Positions 9,829 to 17,441 of a DNA stretch of 30,967 nt are shown here, one piece after another (position 1 is the stretch's first letter; the number at the start of each line of letters is the position of its first letter). The notes under the pieces were generated by a model that ran no database searches, was not told the origin of the DNA, and was given only the letters and a program-made list of their open reading frames with translations. Both the position numbers and the translations under genes were made by a program. This stretch comes from CAYWGR01 sp964458015 (GTDB taxonomy: Bacteria; Planctomycetota; Planctomycetia; Pirellulales; Thermoguttaceae), in assembly GCA_964458015.1 (NCBI GenBank), contig CAYWGR010000054.1, positions 1 to 30,967 on the forward strand. The letters run 5' to 3'.

Positions 9829-9930
9829 CTAGCCCATGCGTTTTTTAACTAGCCCATGTGTTTTCAACTAGCCCAGGCATTTTTAACTAGCCCATGTGTT
9901 TTTTAATTAGCCCAGGCGTTCACAGGATTA
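9829..9930. repeat. Tandem repeat of 19-20 bases, five copies
   Basis: CTAGCCCAKGYRTTTTT-type units start at 9831, 9851, 9870, 9889 and 9909, each with AGCCCA followed by a T-run. The fifth copy merges into the left arm of the foldback element. Confidence 0.85.
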
Positions 9931-10071
9931 TGCAAGTGCTAGCATTGGCACGTTCAAATAAGGAGTTGCGTTGCTGCTATCATTGCTATCGGCAGGGTCG
10001 AAAGCGACGTAAGTCCTTATTTCTTGGTGAATGGTGCTAGCACTTGCATAATCCTGTAAACGCCTGGGCTA
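9908..10071. mobile_element. Foldback (MITE-like) element with 37-bp inverted arms
   Basis: The arms 9908-9944 and 10035-10071 are inverted copies with one difference (TAGCCCAGGCGTT...AGTGCTAGCA). Inside, AAATAAGGA (9956-9964) pairs with TCCTTATTT (10014-10022), so most of the 164 bp can fold into one long hairpin. No ORF lies inside. The left arm is preceded by shortened direct copies of its own end. Confidence 0.7.
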
Positions 10072-10181
10072 GATAAAAAATCCAAGGTCGAAATACCTAT
10101 CCTGGATGGAATCAACAATGTGGGGAATACCGGGATTTTGAAAACGCCGATGGTGCGTCGAAAATGCTCTACCTCGGGCTT

Positions 10182-10236
10182 GGTGCGTCACGGACGCACC
10201 CTACTTTGGATTTGATGCGTCGCGGACGCACCCTAC
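10182..10236. repeat. Pair of GGTGCGTC hairpin repeats
   Basis: GGTGCGTC-ACG-GACGCACC (10182-10200) and TGCGTC-GCG-GACGCA (10216-10230) are each followed by CCTAC or CCCTAC. They look like two copies of a small dispersed palindrome. Confidence 0.7.
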
Positions 10237-10336
10237 CTGGGTTCTTGCGATTATGACTGGCATTTTCTTCCGAATTTTGCGACAATAAAGAACGAGGGCA
10301 ATTGCGTGAATTTGGGAGCAGAGGGAGCTTACGATC

Positions 10337-11308
10337 ATGGATCGCTTTATTGATACAAAGGGGGCAGGGCTTAGAGGTCAGGGGTCGGAGATCCGAACCG
10401 AAAAGTCATCGCGCGATATTCTCTCCCCTCTCCCCTTTCCTCTCTCCTCTTCATCCGGCTTCTCGCTCGTCGAGTTGTTGGTGGTCATTACGATCATCGG
10501 CATGTTGGTCGGGTTGCTGATGCCTGCGTTGATTTCGGCCCGCGGCCGTGCTCGAATTGCCCAATGCACAAATAATCAAAAGGAACTCGGCCTGGCGATC
10601 ATTCAGTACGAAGGCGCGAAGCAGAAGTTGCCGGGCTATGCGAACACAGTGAACGGCACTGCTGTAAGTTGGGTTCCTGTCTTATTTCCTTACTTGGGAC
10701 GGATGGATTTGTGGGAAGGTTCATCAACTACCGATCCAAAAGGTTATGGTTGGCGCAGAGGTTCCAATGCCGGTGATTTAGTGAAAACGCGTTTGGCACA
10801 AGTAGTTTGTCCCAACGGTTCGCCTAGCTCGACGAGCAACAACTATGATACGCCGTTGTCGTATGTGGTTAATGTCGGACTCACGGTGCCTGCTGACTCG
10901 CTCTCAACAGGCGCATCGGCCGCAGTTTTTCGGTATCTTTATTCGGCCACCGGTAACGCCGCCAGTTATTCGATCACGCTCTCGAGCATTAAGTCGCCAG
11001 GGCGTCGGCCGATGATTTCCGAACGCAACTGCATTCTCGATTCATCGGGCAGCAATTCGACGGCTAATCGAAGTTGGAGCGACACAAGTGATGTCACGGC
11101 TGCTCGGCTTGGTTTCATTTGGCCTGGATCTACAACTGTCGGGCAGTATCCGCTGAACGGTACGGCTGCGGTCGGAAGCTATAAGTTTTCAAGTGGGTAT
11201 CTTCCGGCAATACATCAAGGTGTTGTGATTGTCACATTCTGCGACGGGCACGTTGAATCGTTGGCCGACAATACGGATTGCTCGACGTTTGATTATTCGG
11301 CGTTCTGA
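10337..11308 (+). CDS. DUF1559 prepilin-like surface protein (323 aa)
   Basis: This is a second member of the DUF1559 family, divergent from the copy at 8262. The prepilin helix GFSLVELLVVITIIGML spans residues 41-57 and the C-terminal FCDGHVESL is conserved. The middle is Ser/Thr/Asn-rich, as expected for an exported beta-rich domain. The 40-residue leader is unusually long; MDRFIDT, QGSEI and TEKS match the first copy and the bases around the start codon are nearly identical. Half of the leader (LSPLPFPLSSSS) is encoded by CTCTCCC-type heptamers. Start ATG 10337 has GAGGGAG about 10 bases upstream. Outside the leader and prepilin helix the two proteins differ strongly, so only the 5' end looks recently shared. 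Confidence 0.88.
   Translation: MDRFIDTKGAGLRGQGSEIRTEKSSRDILSPLPFPLSSSSGFSLVELLVVITIIGMLVGLLMPALISARGRARIAQCTNNQKELGLAIIQYEGAKQKLPGYANTVNGTAVSWVPVLFPYLGRMDLWEGSSTTDPKGYGWRRGSNAGDLVKTRLAQVVCPNGSPSSTSNNYDTPLSYVVNVGLTVPADSLSTGASAAVFRYLYSATGNAASYSITLSSIKSPGRRPMISERNCILDSSGSNSTANRSWSDTSDVTAARLGFIWPGSTTVGQYPLNGTAAVGSYKFSSGYLPAIHQGVVIVTFCDGHVESLADNTDCSTFDYSAF
10376..10448. repeat. Heptanucleotide arrays inside the second DUF1559 leader
   Basis: Two blocks of 7-base units are translated: GGTCAGG, GGTCGGA, GATCCGA (10376-10396) and CTCTCCC, CTCTCCC, CTTTCCT, CTCTCCT (10421-10448). Confidence 0.75.
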
Positions 11309-11328
11309 TGATTCGCTGGATGGAAATT

Positions 11329-11829
11329 CTATCCGCGTGAAATCATCACGCCGATCAGAAGAATGATCGCGCCCACGACGACGACGGCGGCGATAATGGC
11401 AGCACGCATCCATTTGGCCCCCATTTCTTCCTCGCGCCGTTCGAGTTCCTCGCGATATTCCAAGCTGTCTTCGCGGCGCAGGTGAAATCGGACGTTGCAG
11501 AACGGGCAAAGGGCCTCTTGGCCCAACATGTCGTGAGGCGTCTCCAACGTATGGCCCGAGGGACACCGAATATGCAGCGGCGGCTCAATTTCCAACTGGA
11601 TCGTCGCCGGTTCGGTGGGTGGCGTGGGGGGTTGTGAAGGCGCCGGCGGTTGCGAACCTGGCGGCAACGGCGGTTCCTCGTTCGCCCAGGGCGACGGCGG
11701 CTCGGTCGCCGGGCCTCCTTGCGGCATGACGAACGTCGCACCGCAACTAGGACATGCGCAGACCTGCCCCCCCAGCGACTCATCGCCCATCAATAAATGA
11801 CCGGCAGGGCAGTAAAATTGAAATGGCAT
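11329..11829 (-). CDS. Tail-anchored double zinc-ribbon protein (166 aa)
   Basis: Two zinc-ribbon-like modules (FYCPAGHLL...CPSCGATF at residues 6-33 and RCPSGHTL...CPFCNVRF further on) are separated by a proline-rich linker. Then comes a charged helix (EYREELERREEEMG) and a single C-terminal transmembrane segment (IIAAVVVVGAIILLIGVM). The design predicts a cytoplasmic zinc-binding protein anchored by its C-terminus. The function is unknown, and similar proteins are common in planctomycetes. ATG 11829 is preferred over an in-frame TTG at 11859 because the first ribbon begins right after it. The ribosome site is weak. Confidence 0.7.
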   Translation of the reverse strand: MPFQFYCPAGHLLMGDESLGGQVCACPSCGATFVMPQGGPATEPPSPWANEEPPLPPGSQPPAPSQPPTPPTEPATIQLEIEPPLHIRCPSGHTLETPHDMLGQEALCPFCNVRFHLRREDSLEYREELERREEEMGAKWMRAAIIAAVVVVGAIILLIGVMISRG

Positions 11830-11872
11830 GGGAGCGACCTGCGGCCGGAAAAACGTCAAGAAACTCAGGCAA

Positions 11873-12029
11873 TAAACAACACCGGGGCCAATCCGTTTTC
11901 AATGTAGGGTGGGTCGAGCGAAGCGAGCCCCACCATGAATTCCCGAGAAATCGGCGGGCCATCGCTTCGCTCGAACCGCCCTACGCTTTTCCCTAATTCA
12001 ACAATGGATTGGCCCTGTAAACAACACCG
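11873..12029. mobile_element. MITE-like element with terminal inverted repeats and apparent target duplication
   Basis: The element occupies about 11885-12017. GGGCCAATCC at its left end is inverted as GGATTGGCCC at 12006-12015. Inside are GTAGGGTGGGTCGAGCGAAG and its inverted partner ending in CGAACCGCCCTAC, so the whole folds back on itself. It is flanked by identical 12-base sequences, TAAACAACACCG at 11873-11884 and 12018-12029, as expected of a target-site duplication. No ORF is present; it would need an enzyme supplied from elsewhere. Confidence 0.75.
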
Positions 12030-12160
12030 CTTCACGGATGGGGCGGCTGCGGCCTACCCTCCCAATCATAAACCATAATTCCCATAGATCCAAGTTTTAA
12101 CGGACTTGCGGCCTCTTAAGCATTCAAGTGACCCCCTCGTGATGGTGGAATTCTGGAGCC

Positions 12161-12260
12161 GGGGCCAATCCATTTTCAGTGTAGGGTGGGTCGAGCAAAG
12201 CGAGCCCTACCATGAATTCTCGAGAAATCGGTGGGGCTCGCTTCGCTCGAACCACCCTAC
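12161..12260. repeat. Second copy of the GGGCCAATCC element, right end missing
   Basis: GGGGCCAATCC, the TGTAGGGTGGGTCGAGC arm, CATGAATTCTCGAGAAATCGG and the CGAACCACCCTAC arm match the copy at 11885 with scattered changes. The right terminal repeat is absent, and the sequence runs into another palindromic element at 12281. Confidence 0.75.
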
Positions 12261-12280
12261 AGCTTGGTCACTTAGGAGCC

Positions 12281-12365
12281 GTCATCCTGAGCGAAGCGAA
12301 GGATCTCGTTGGCGTATTGGGACTTTGTTAGGCTCTTATAGATTCTTCGCTTTGCTCAGAATGAC
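12281..12365. repeat. GTCATCCTGAGCGAAGCG palindromic element
   Basis: The arm starting GTCATCCTGAGCGAAGCG (12281-12306) pairs with an inverted, slightly diverged arm ending CTCAGAATGAC (12340-12365), with 33 bases between. I know this motif as a widespread dispersed hairpin in many environmental bacteria. It lies just upstream of the S1-domain gene promoter. Confidence 0.75.
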
Positions 12366-12413
12366 CGCTTTTGGCCACTTTGCAGTTCTCCCTGGATTTG
12401 GGCTTCGCGGCCC

Positions 12414-12443
12414 TTGGAGTGTTCCAAAGATATTTGTTAGAAT
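12414..12443 (+). promoter_or_regulatory. Promoter of the S1-domain protein/nadA operon
   Basis: TTGGAG (12414-12419) and TAGAAT (12438-12443) are 18 bases apart; the -10 matches five of six consensus bases. A start near 12450 would leave a leader of about 53 bases. Confidence 0.45.
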
Positions 12444-12502
12444 AATGGGATTCGTTTTTTTCAACGTTATTGTTCTGTCCGTGGCTATCGAGGGTACGTG
12501 CG

Positions 12503-14212
12503 TTGACATTCACCGATCCAAACAATCCAGCTAATCCGACCGATATTCCCGTGGACGCGGTCGTGAACGAATCCTCTGTCGAGAATGAAGGTGCGGAGCT
12601 TGATACTGCCTCCACGGTATCGGCGGATGCACAGTCGGCCGATGCCGCCGGGCAATCCCGGCGCATCCTGATCGGTTCGCAGCGCGATCCGGCCGCCTAT
12701 CGAGCCCGACAGCGTCGCGATTGGAAACCCCTCGACGAAGAAGAAAAACAAAATAAGAAAAAGAAGAACGAGCATCGAAGAGAGCGAGGCGAAAAAACCG
12801 CCAGTGGTCCGGGGGTAGCTGTCGGCAACCAGCAACCAGCAAACGGCAATCAGCGACCAGCGGTCAGCAGTCAGCCGGTGGAAAAAGTCGTCCGTGATGC
12901 GGGGCAAGAAAGCGACAAGCCCCAAGTCCGCGATCCGCAGATTTCCGAATCTCAGCTACTAGCTCCTCGTCCTTCGGCTCCCGTTCCGTTGCCCGAGGAA
13001 ATGCCTCTGGACATCGAGGCCGAGTTGGATCGTGCGATGGGCAACACATCGATGGACGACTTGCTCGGCGGCGGTTCCGGCATCGACGAGCAAATCTTCG
13101 AGCCGAATTCGCGGCAGACCGGTCGCATCGCCGCCATACGGCGGGACGACGTTTTCGTGGAGTTCGCGGGCCGTCAGCAGGGCGTCGTTTCGTTGCGTCA
13201 ATTCGACGTTCCGCCCAAGCCCGGCACGGATATTCAAGTGGTTGTGCAACGCTTGGATCCGGAAGACGGCATGTACGAACTATCGTTGCCCAACAAGGCC
13301 GTGCAGGTCGATGACTGGTCCGATCTGGTCGAAGGGGCGTTGGTCGAGGTTCACGTAACGGGCCACAACACCGGCGGGTTGGAATGCGAAGTGAATCACA
13401 TTCGCGGCTTTATTCCCGTCAGCCAAATTTCGCTTTACCGGGTCGAAGACCTTGCCCCCTATGTCGATCAACGGTTGTCGTGCATCATCACCGAGGCCGA
13501 TCCCGAACGTCGCAATCTGGTTGTCAGCCGCCGCGCGGTGTTGGAGCGTGAAAAGGAGCAAGCCCGCGAGCAGATGCTCCATTCGTTGCAGCCGGGGCAG
13601 ATTTTCGACGGCGTGGTGCGCAAGCTGATGGATTTCGGCGCGTTCGTGGATATCGGCAGCGGCGTCGATGGGTTGTTGCACGTCAGCCAATTGGCCTGGG
13701 GTCGCGTCAAGCACCCCAGCGACGTGTTGCAGGAAGGGCAGGCCATCAAGGTGCGGATCGAAAAGGTGAACCAGGAGACCGGCCGGATCAGCCTTGCCTA
13801 CCGCGACATGACGGAAAACCCCTGGACCGAGGCCGCCCGCAATTTCCCGCCGCGCAGCATTGCGAAGGGAACCGTCACGAAGCTGATGGATTTCGGCGCG
13901 TTTGTCGAGATCGCGCCCGGCATTGAGGGGCTTGTGCATATCTCCGAGTTATCGCCGAAACGAGTCTGGCGCGCTTCCGACGTCGTGCAGGAAGGCCAAG
14001 AGGTCGAGGTCATGGTGCTTTCGGTCGATTCGGCGGCGCAGCGCATGAGCCTTTCGATGAAAGAATTGGTTGCGCCGGCCGAACCTACGAAGAAGGAAGA
14101 CGAGCCGGCGGAGGCCGAGGTGTCTAAGTCGAAGAAAAGCTCGAAGCCCACCGGCCCCTTGCTAGGCGGTTTAGGTCGAAAGACCGGCGAGCGTTTTGGG
14201 CTGAAATGGTAG
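12503..14212 (+). CDS. S1 RNA-binding domain protein with four S1 domains (569 aa)
   Basis: Four S1/OB-fold domains lie in the C-terminal two thirds, at about residues 202-262, 276-343, 362-434 and 448-520. The last two have the classic DFGAFVDI...GLLHVSQLAWGR and DFGAFVEI...GLVHISELSPKR signatures. The first 190 residues are low-complexity: acidic, then a Lys/Arg-rich stretch (KQNKKKKNEHRRERGEK), then a Gln/Asn/Pro stretch encoded by eight heptamers. The tail is Lys/Ser-rich. The protein is cytoplasmic and probably RNA-binding; it is distinct from rpsA in this window and may be an S1 paralogue or regulator. The start is TTG 12503, because GAGGG lies 8 bases upstream; another TTG at 12470 has no such site. 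It is followed by nadA after 7 bases, so the two are probably co-translated. Confidence 0.85.
   Translation: MTFTDPNNPANPTDIPVDAVVNESSVENEGAELDTASTVSADAQSADAAGQSRRILIGSQRDPAAYRARQRRDWKPLDEEEKQNKKKKNEHRRERGEKTASGPGVAVGNQQPANGNQRPAVSSQPVEKVVRDAGQESDKPQVRDPQISESQLLAPRPSAPVPLPEEMPLDIEAELDRAMGNTSMDDLLGGGSGIDEQIFEPNSRQTGRIAAIRRDDVFVEFAGRQQGVVSLRQFDVPPKPGTDIQVVVQRLDPEDGMYELSLPNKAVQVDDWSDLVEGALVEVHVTGHNTGGLECEVNHIRGFIPVSQISLYRVEDLAPYVDQRLSCIITEADPERRNLVVSRRAVLEREKEQAREQMLHSLQPGQIFDGVVRKLMDFGAFVDIGSGVDGLLHVSQLAWGRVKHPSDVLQEGQAIKVRIEKVNQETGRISLAYRDMTENPWTEAARNFPPRSIAKGTVTKLMDFGAFVEIAPGIEGLVHISELSPKRVWRASDVVQEGQEVEVMVLSVDSAAQRMSLSMKELVAPAEPTKKEDEPAEAEVSKSKKSSKPTGPLLGGLGRKTGERFGLKW
12822..12877. repeat. 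Heptanucleotide array, YCAGCRA type, inside the S1-domain gene
   Basis: Eight consecutive 7-base units occur: TCGGCAA, CCAGCAA, CCAGCAA, ACGGCAA, TCAGCGA, CCAGCGG, TCAGCAG, TCAGCCG. They are translated into a Gln/Asn/Pro/Ser-rich linker. Confidence 0.9.
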
Positions 14213-14219
14213 CTGATTC

Positions 14220-15350
14220 ATGAGCTCGGTCACACCTACTTTCGAGTTTGCATCTTACGAATCGTTGAGCAATGCCGAGCTCACCGAACGTGTGCGACGC
14301 ATCAAAGCGGAGATGGGCTCTCGGCTGTTGATCCTGGGGCACCACTACCAGCAAGATTCGGTGATTGAGCTGGCCGATCTGCGAGGCGACAGCTATCAAT
14401 TGGCCGAACTGGCTTCTCGACACGAGCAGTGCGAAGCCATCGCCTTCTGCGGCGTTCACTTCATGGCCGAGACGGCCGACATTTTGGCGAATCGCCCGGA
14501 GCGCTTGGCCCAGCGCAACGGCAAGCGTGTGACGGTCACGTTGTCCGATCTGGCTGCCGGATGCACTCTGGCCGACATGGCCGGGATCGATCAGGTGGAA
14601 GATTGCTGGTCGCAATTGGGCGAGGTGATCGACGTAAACGACGTGATGCCGATCACCTATGTGAATTCAACGGCCGATTTGAAGGCTTTTTGCGGCCGCC
14701 GCGGCGGAATCGTCTGCACGTCGGCCAACGCCAGGGCGGTGTTGGATTGGTCTTTTGCCCAGCGCCGCCGCGTGTTGTTTTTCCCCGATCAGCATCTGGC
14801 CCGCAATACGGCCAAAGCGATGGGCATTCCGCTCGAGCAAATGCCGCTTTGGAACCCGCGCGAGAAACAGTTGGGCGGCAATTCGCCCGAGGCGTTGCGG
14901 CAAAGCCGCGTCATTCTATGGCAAGGGCTTTGCAGCGTGCATCAGGCGTTTCAGCCGGAACACATCGCACAAATGCGGGCGAAGTATCCCGGCATCAAGA
15001 TCATCGTGCATCCTGAATGTTCGATGGAAACAGTCGATGCCGCCGACCTGTCGGGTTCGACCGGCCGGATCATCCGCGTGGTCGAGGAATCCGCCCCCGG
15101 CACGCGCTGGGCCATCGGCACGGAGCCGAACCTGGTCGAACGCTTGAAGCGTCAACATCCCGAGCAGGAAATCTTCTATCTGGGTTCCAAAGTGCGCATG
15201 TGCGGTACGATGATGATGATCGATCTGCCGCATCTCTGCTGGACGTTGGAAAACCTTGCAGCCGGCACGCCGGTCAACGTGATTGAAGTTGAGCCGGAAA
15301 CCGCCCGCGGCGCGCTGGACGCTCTGCAACGGATGTTGCAGGTGAAGTGA
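14220..15350 (+). CDS. nadA: Quinolinate synthase
   Basis: NadA condenses iminoaspartate with dihydroxyacetone phosphate to quinolinate in de novo NAD synthesis, using a [4Fe-4S] cluster. At 376 residues it has the three pseudo-symmetric domains. Expected motifs are ILGHHYQ (38-44), DLRGDSYQLAELAS (53-66), FCGVHFMAETADIL (76-89) and TYVNSTADLKA (146-156). The three cluster cysteines are Cys115 in AAGCTLADM, Cys238 in WQGLCSVHQ and Cys328 in VRMCGTMMM, all present. The ATG at 14220 is 7 bases after the S1-domain gene stop, with no clear ribosome site of its own, suggesting coupling. nadB and nadC are not in the window. It ends four bases from the convergent ugd stop. Confidence 0.96.
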   Translation: MSSVTPTFEFASYESLSNAELTERVRRIKAEMGSRLLILGHHYQQDSVIELADLRGDSYQLAELASRHEQCEAIAFCGVHFMAETADILANRPERLAQRNGKRVTVTLSDLAAGCTLADMAGIDQVEDCWSQLGEVIDVNDVMPITYVNSTADLKAFCGRRGGIVCTSANARAVLDWSFAQRRRVLFFPDQHLARNTAKAMGIPLEQMPLWNPREKQLGGNSPEALRQSRVILWQGLCSVHQAFQPEHIAQMRAKYPGIKIIVHPECSMETVDAADLSGSTGRIIRVVEESAPGTRWAIGTEPNLVERLKRQHPEQEIFYLGSKVRMCGTMMMIDLPHLCWTLENLAAGTPVNVIEVEPETARGALDALQRMLQVK

Positions 15351-15354
15351 TGAT

Positions 15355-16665
15355 CTATTTCACATCTGGCCGCCCGATGCTGTAGTAGGTGAACCCTGCC
15401 ACGCGCATCCGCTGGGGATTGTACAGGTTGCGGCCGTCGAAGATGACAGGTTGCCGCATCACGTGGCGCATCTCCTCGAAATCCGGATGCACGAATTGCT
15501 TCCATTCGGTGCAGATGGCCAAGGCATCGACGCCTCGCAAGGCGTCGTCACGCCGCTGGCAGTAGACCAAGCGATCGCCGTAAATCGCTCGAACGTTTTG
15601 CATCGCCTCTGGATCGAAGACGCGGACCGTTGCTTTGGCGGCCAGCAGCCGGTCGATCAGCACCAAGGCGGGCGCTTCGCGGATATCGTCGGTGCCGGGC
15701 TTGAAAGCCAGCCCCCAGATGGCAATCGCCTTGTCGGAAAGCTTGCCGGCGAAGTGCCGCTCGATCTTCTGGATCAGCACCGTTTTTTGATGCTCGTTGA
15801 CCGTATGCACGGCGTTCAACATGCGAGGCTCGACGCCGTATTCGCGAGCCAAGGCCGCCAAGGCGCGCACGTCTTTGGGGAAACAGCTTCCGCCATAGCC
15901 CGCGCCGGGAAAGAGGAACGCGAAGCCGATGCGGCTGTCGTGCCCGATGCCGCGCCGAATGTCGTTGATGTCGGCGCCCGCGTGTTCGCAAAGGTTGGCG
16001 ATTTCGTTGATGAAACTGATTTTCGTTGAAAGGAGCGAGTTGGCCGCGTATTTGGTCATCTCGGCGCTCTCGGGCGACATAGCCAAAAACGGCTTGTCCG
16101 TCCGCAAATACGGCTGATACAGTTCCTGGAGTACGTCGATCACTTCCTGACGCCGGGCGCCGACCACGACGCGGTCGGGCTTCATGAAATCGTCGATCGC
16201 CACGCCTTCCTTGAGGAATTCGGGATTGCTGGCCACATCAATATCGCGGCCGGTAAGCTCCTTGAGCCGCGCGGCGGTTTTGGCGTTCGTGCCGACGGGC
16301 ACCGTGCTCTTGCAGATCACGATTGCATCGTCGCGCAAATGCGGAGCCAATTGATCGACGACGCCCCACAGGGCCGAAAGATCCGCCTTGCCATCCTTGC
16401 CGGGCGGAGTGCCCACGCCCAGGAAGACAAGACGGGATTGTTTGGCGGCCGCGGCCAAGTCGGTCGTGAAGTGAAGCCTTCCCTCGGCCACGTTCCGGGC
16501 GACAAGCTCGGCAAGTCCCGGCTCGTAGATCGGGATCTGGCCGCGATTCAGCACGTCGATCTTTTTCCTGTCGCAATCGACGCACGTCACGTCGTTGCCG
16601 GTCTCCGCCAAACACGTGCCCGTCACTAATCCCACATATCCCGTACCGACGATGGCAATTTTCAT
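15355..16665 (-). CDS. ugd: UDP-glucose 6-dehydrogenase
   Basis: The enzyme oxidises UDP-glucose to UDP-glucuronate with two NAD+, supplying precursors for surface polysaccharides. The 436-residue chain has the N-terminal Rossmann motif GTGYVGLVTGTCLAETG (7-23), GTPPGKDGKADLS (85-97), STVPVGTN (120-127), NPEFLKEGVAIDDF (147-160), the catalytic GGSCFPKD with Cys261, and the C-terminal WGLAFKPGTDDIREAPA. The family also contains UDP-N-acetyl-mannosamine dehydrogenases, but these motifs fit the Ugd/TuaD branch. The ATG at 16665 has AGGAA about 8 bases upstream. The gene stands alone, convergent to nadA. Confidence 0.94.
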   Translation of the reverse strand: MKIAIVGTGYVGLVTGTCLAETGNDVTCVDCDRKKIDVLNRGQIPIYEPGLAELVARNVAEGRLHFTTDLAAAAKQSRLVFLGVGTPPGKDGKADLSALWGVVDQLAPHLRDDAIVICKSTVPVGTNAKTAARLKELTGRDIDVASNPEFLKEGVAIDDFMKPDRVVVGARRQEVIDVLQELYQPYLRTDKPFLAMSPESAEMTKYAANSLLSTKISFINEIANLCEHAGADINDIRRGIGHDSRIGFAFLFPGAGYGGSCFPKDVRALAALAREYGVEPRMLNAVHTVNEHQKTVLIQKIERHFAGKLSDKAIAIWGLAFKPGTDDIREAPALVLIDRLLAAKATVRVFDPEAMQNVRAIYGDRLVYCQRRDDALRGVDALAICTEWKQFVHPDFEEMRHVMRQPVIFDGRNLYNPQRMRVAGFTYYSIGRPDVK

Positions 16666-16876
16666 ACGCGTGGTTCCTGTATTTTTTGCAGGATGTGAAT
16701 TTCGATGAGTGTTAAGTGATTAATACGTAAGGGCGTCTCGTAGTATTCCCAGTTTGCAAGCTTCCGAGGTGTACGTAAACGACAGCCAGAATGTTTGGAC
16801 AGCATTGAAAAAAGGGGTTACGACTGCTCAATTACGGGACACCCTCAAATAACTCAGGACAACCGATGGTTTCAGT

Positions 16877-16984
16877 ACGCCCGTTTACGGGCGTTGTCCG
16901 CCGTTAGGCGGTAATAGGCCCGGCGTTTACGCCGGGTACTGGTGAAGAAAACTCCCCAATAATGTCAGCCCCGTTTACGGGGCT
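16877..16984. repeat. Left REP cluster of the RAYT unit: four hairpins
   Basis: From left to right: ACGCCCG-TTTA-CGGGCGT (16877-16894), CCGCC-GTTA-GGCGG (16898-16911), CCCGGCG-TTTA-CGCCGGG (16919-16936) and AGCCCCG-TTTA-CGGGGCT (16967-16984). Stems differ, but the four-base loops are nearly constant and inverted relative to the right cluster. 16666-16876, between ugd and this cluster, shows nothing recognisable. Confidence 0.9.
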
Positions 16985-16996
16985 CCTGGGTATTTA

Positions 16997-17419
16997 TTAC
17001 TGTGATATTTGCTCTAAACGATGGTGCGTACATCCGGTGGCATGATGTTTGCGCTGATTGCGAATATACTCCTTTACCCATTCCAAATCACCCGTGCCGA
17101 AACTGACTGCACCATACCCTGCTTGCCATTGAAGCACTTGCCCTCGCAAGCCGAGTTGCTCGTTGATTTCGTGGGTGGATGCTCCTTTTAATTGGCCGAC
17201 AAAGTCGCTGATTTGCAGTGTAGGTGGAATTGTTATCGCCAAATGCACGTGTGTCTCGGTGCCGCCGATTTCGTGAACGAATGCGACTGGCGTATTGATA
17301 ATGCGTTGTCTTAAATACCGATGGACTATTGGTTCCACTTGTTGATTTAAGAGCGGCAAGCTCTCCTTGGTGTGCCATGTCAGATGCAGATTGATCTCGC
17401 TGTAGTAATTGCGGCCCAT
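16997..17419 (-). CDS. REP-associated tyrosine transposase (RAYT, IS200-like Y1 family)
   Basis: This is a 140-residue HuH/Y1 single-strand DNA transposase of the IS200-like/TnpA-REP group. Visible landmarks are the N-terminal strand SEINLHLTWHTK (7-18), the metal-binding HuH pair in ETHVHLAI (His57, His59), GYGAVSFG (101-108) and the catalytic Tyr118 in KEYIRNQRKHH. RAYTs nick and join single-stranded DNA at REP hairpins, and four hairpins flank this gene on each side. ATG 17419 is chosen over 17464 because GGGAG precedes it and homology starts there; the longer frame runs through the first right-hand hairpin. It looks intact. Activity and mobility are not shown by sequence alone. Confidence 0.9.
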   Translation of the reverse strand: MGRNYYSEINLHLTWHTKESLPLLNQQVEPIVHRYLRQRIINTPVAFVHEIGGTETHVHLAITIPPTLQISDFVGQLKGASTHEINEQLGLRGQVLQWQAGYGAVSFGTGDLEWVKEYIRNQRKHHATGCTHHRLEQISQ

Positions 17420-17441
17420 CCTGTTCTCCCGGTCGACCAGG

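Larger units (their letters stand above)
9345..10336. other. Repeat-rich non-coding region between divergent DUF1559 genes
   Basis: No credible gene is seen here. 9345-9580 shows nothing recognisable. The rest holds REP-like palindromes (9585-9682), a two-hairpin structure (9716-9764), a 19-20 base tandem array (9829-9930), a 164-bp foldback element (9908-10071) and two GGTGCGTC hairpins (10182-10236). 10237-10336 should hold the promoter of the plus-strand DUF1559 gene, but no convincing hexamers were found. Confidence 0.7.

Noticed and set aside
9829..9930. Possible CRISPR array or iteron-type origin
   Set aside because: Units of 19-20 bases are directly tandem without spacers, and no replication initiator gene is near; the units are copies of the foldback element's end.
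12106..12534. 142-codon plus-strand ORF upstream of the S1-domain gene
   Set aside because: It translates the dispersed palindromic elements at 12161-12365 and overlaps the promoter of the next gene.
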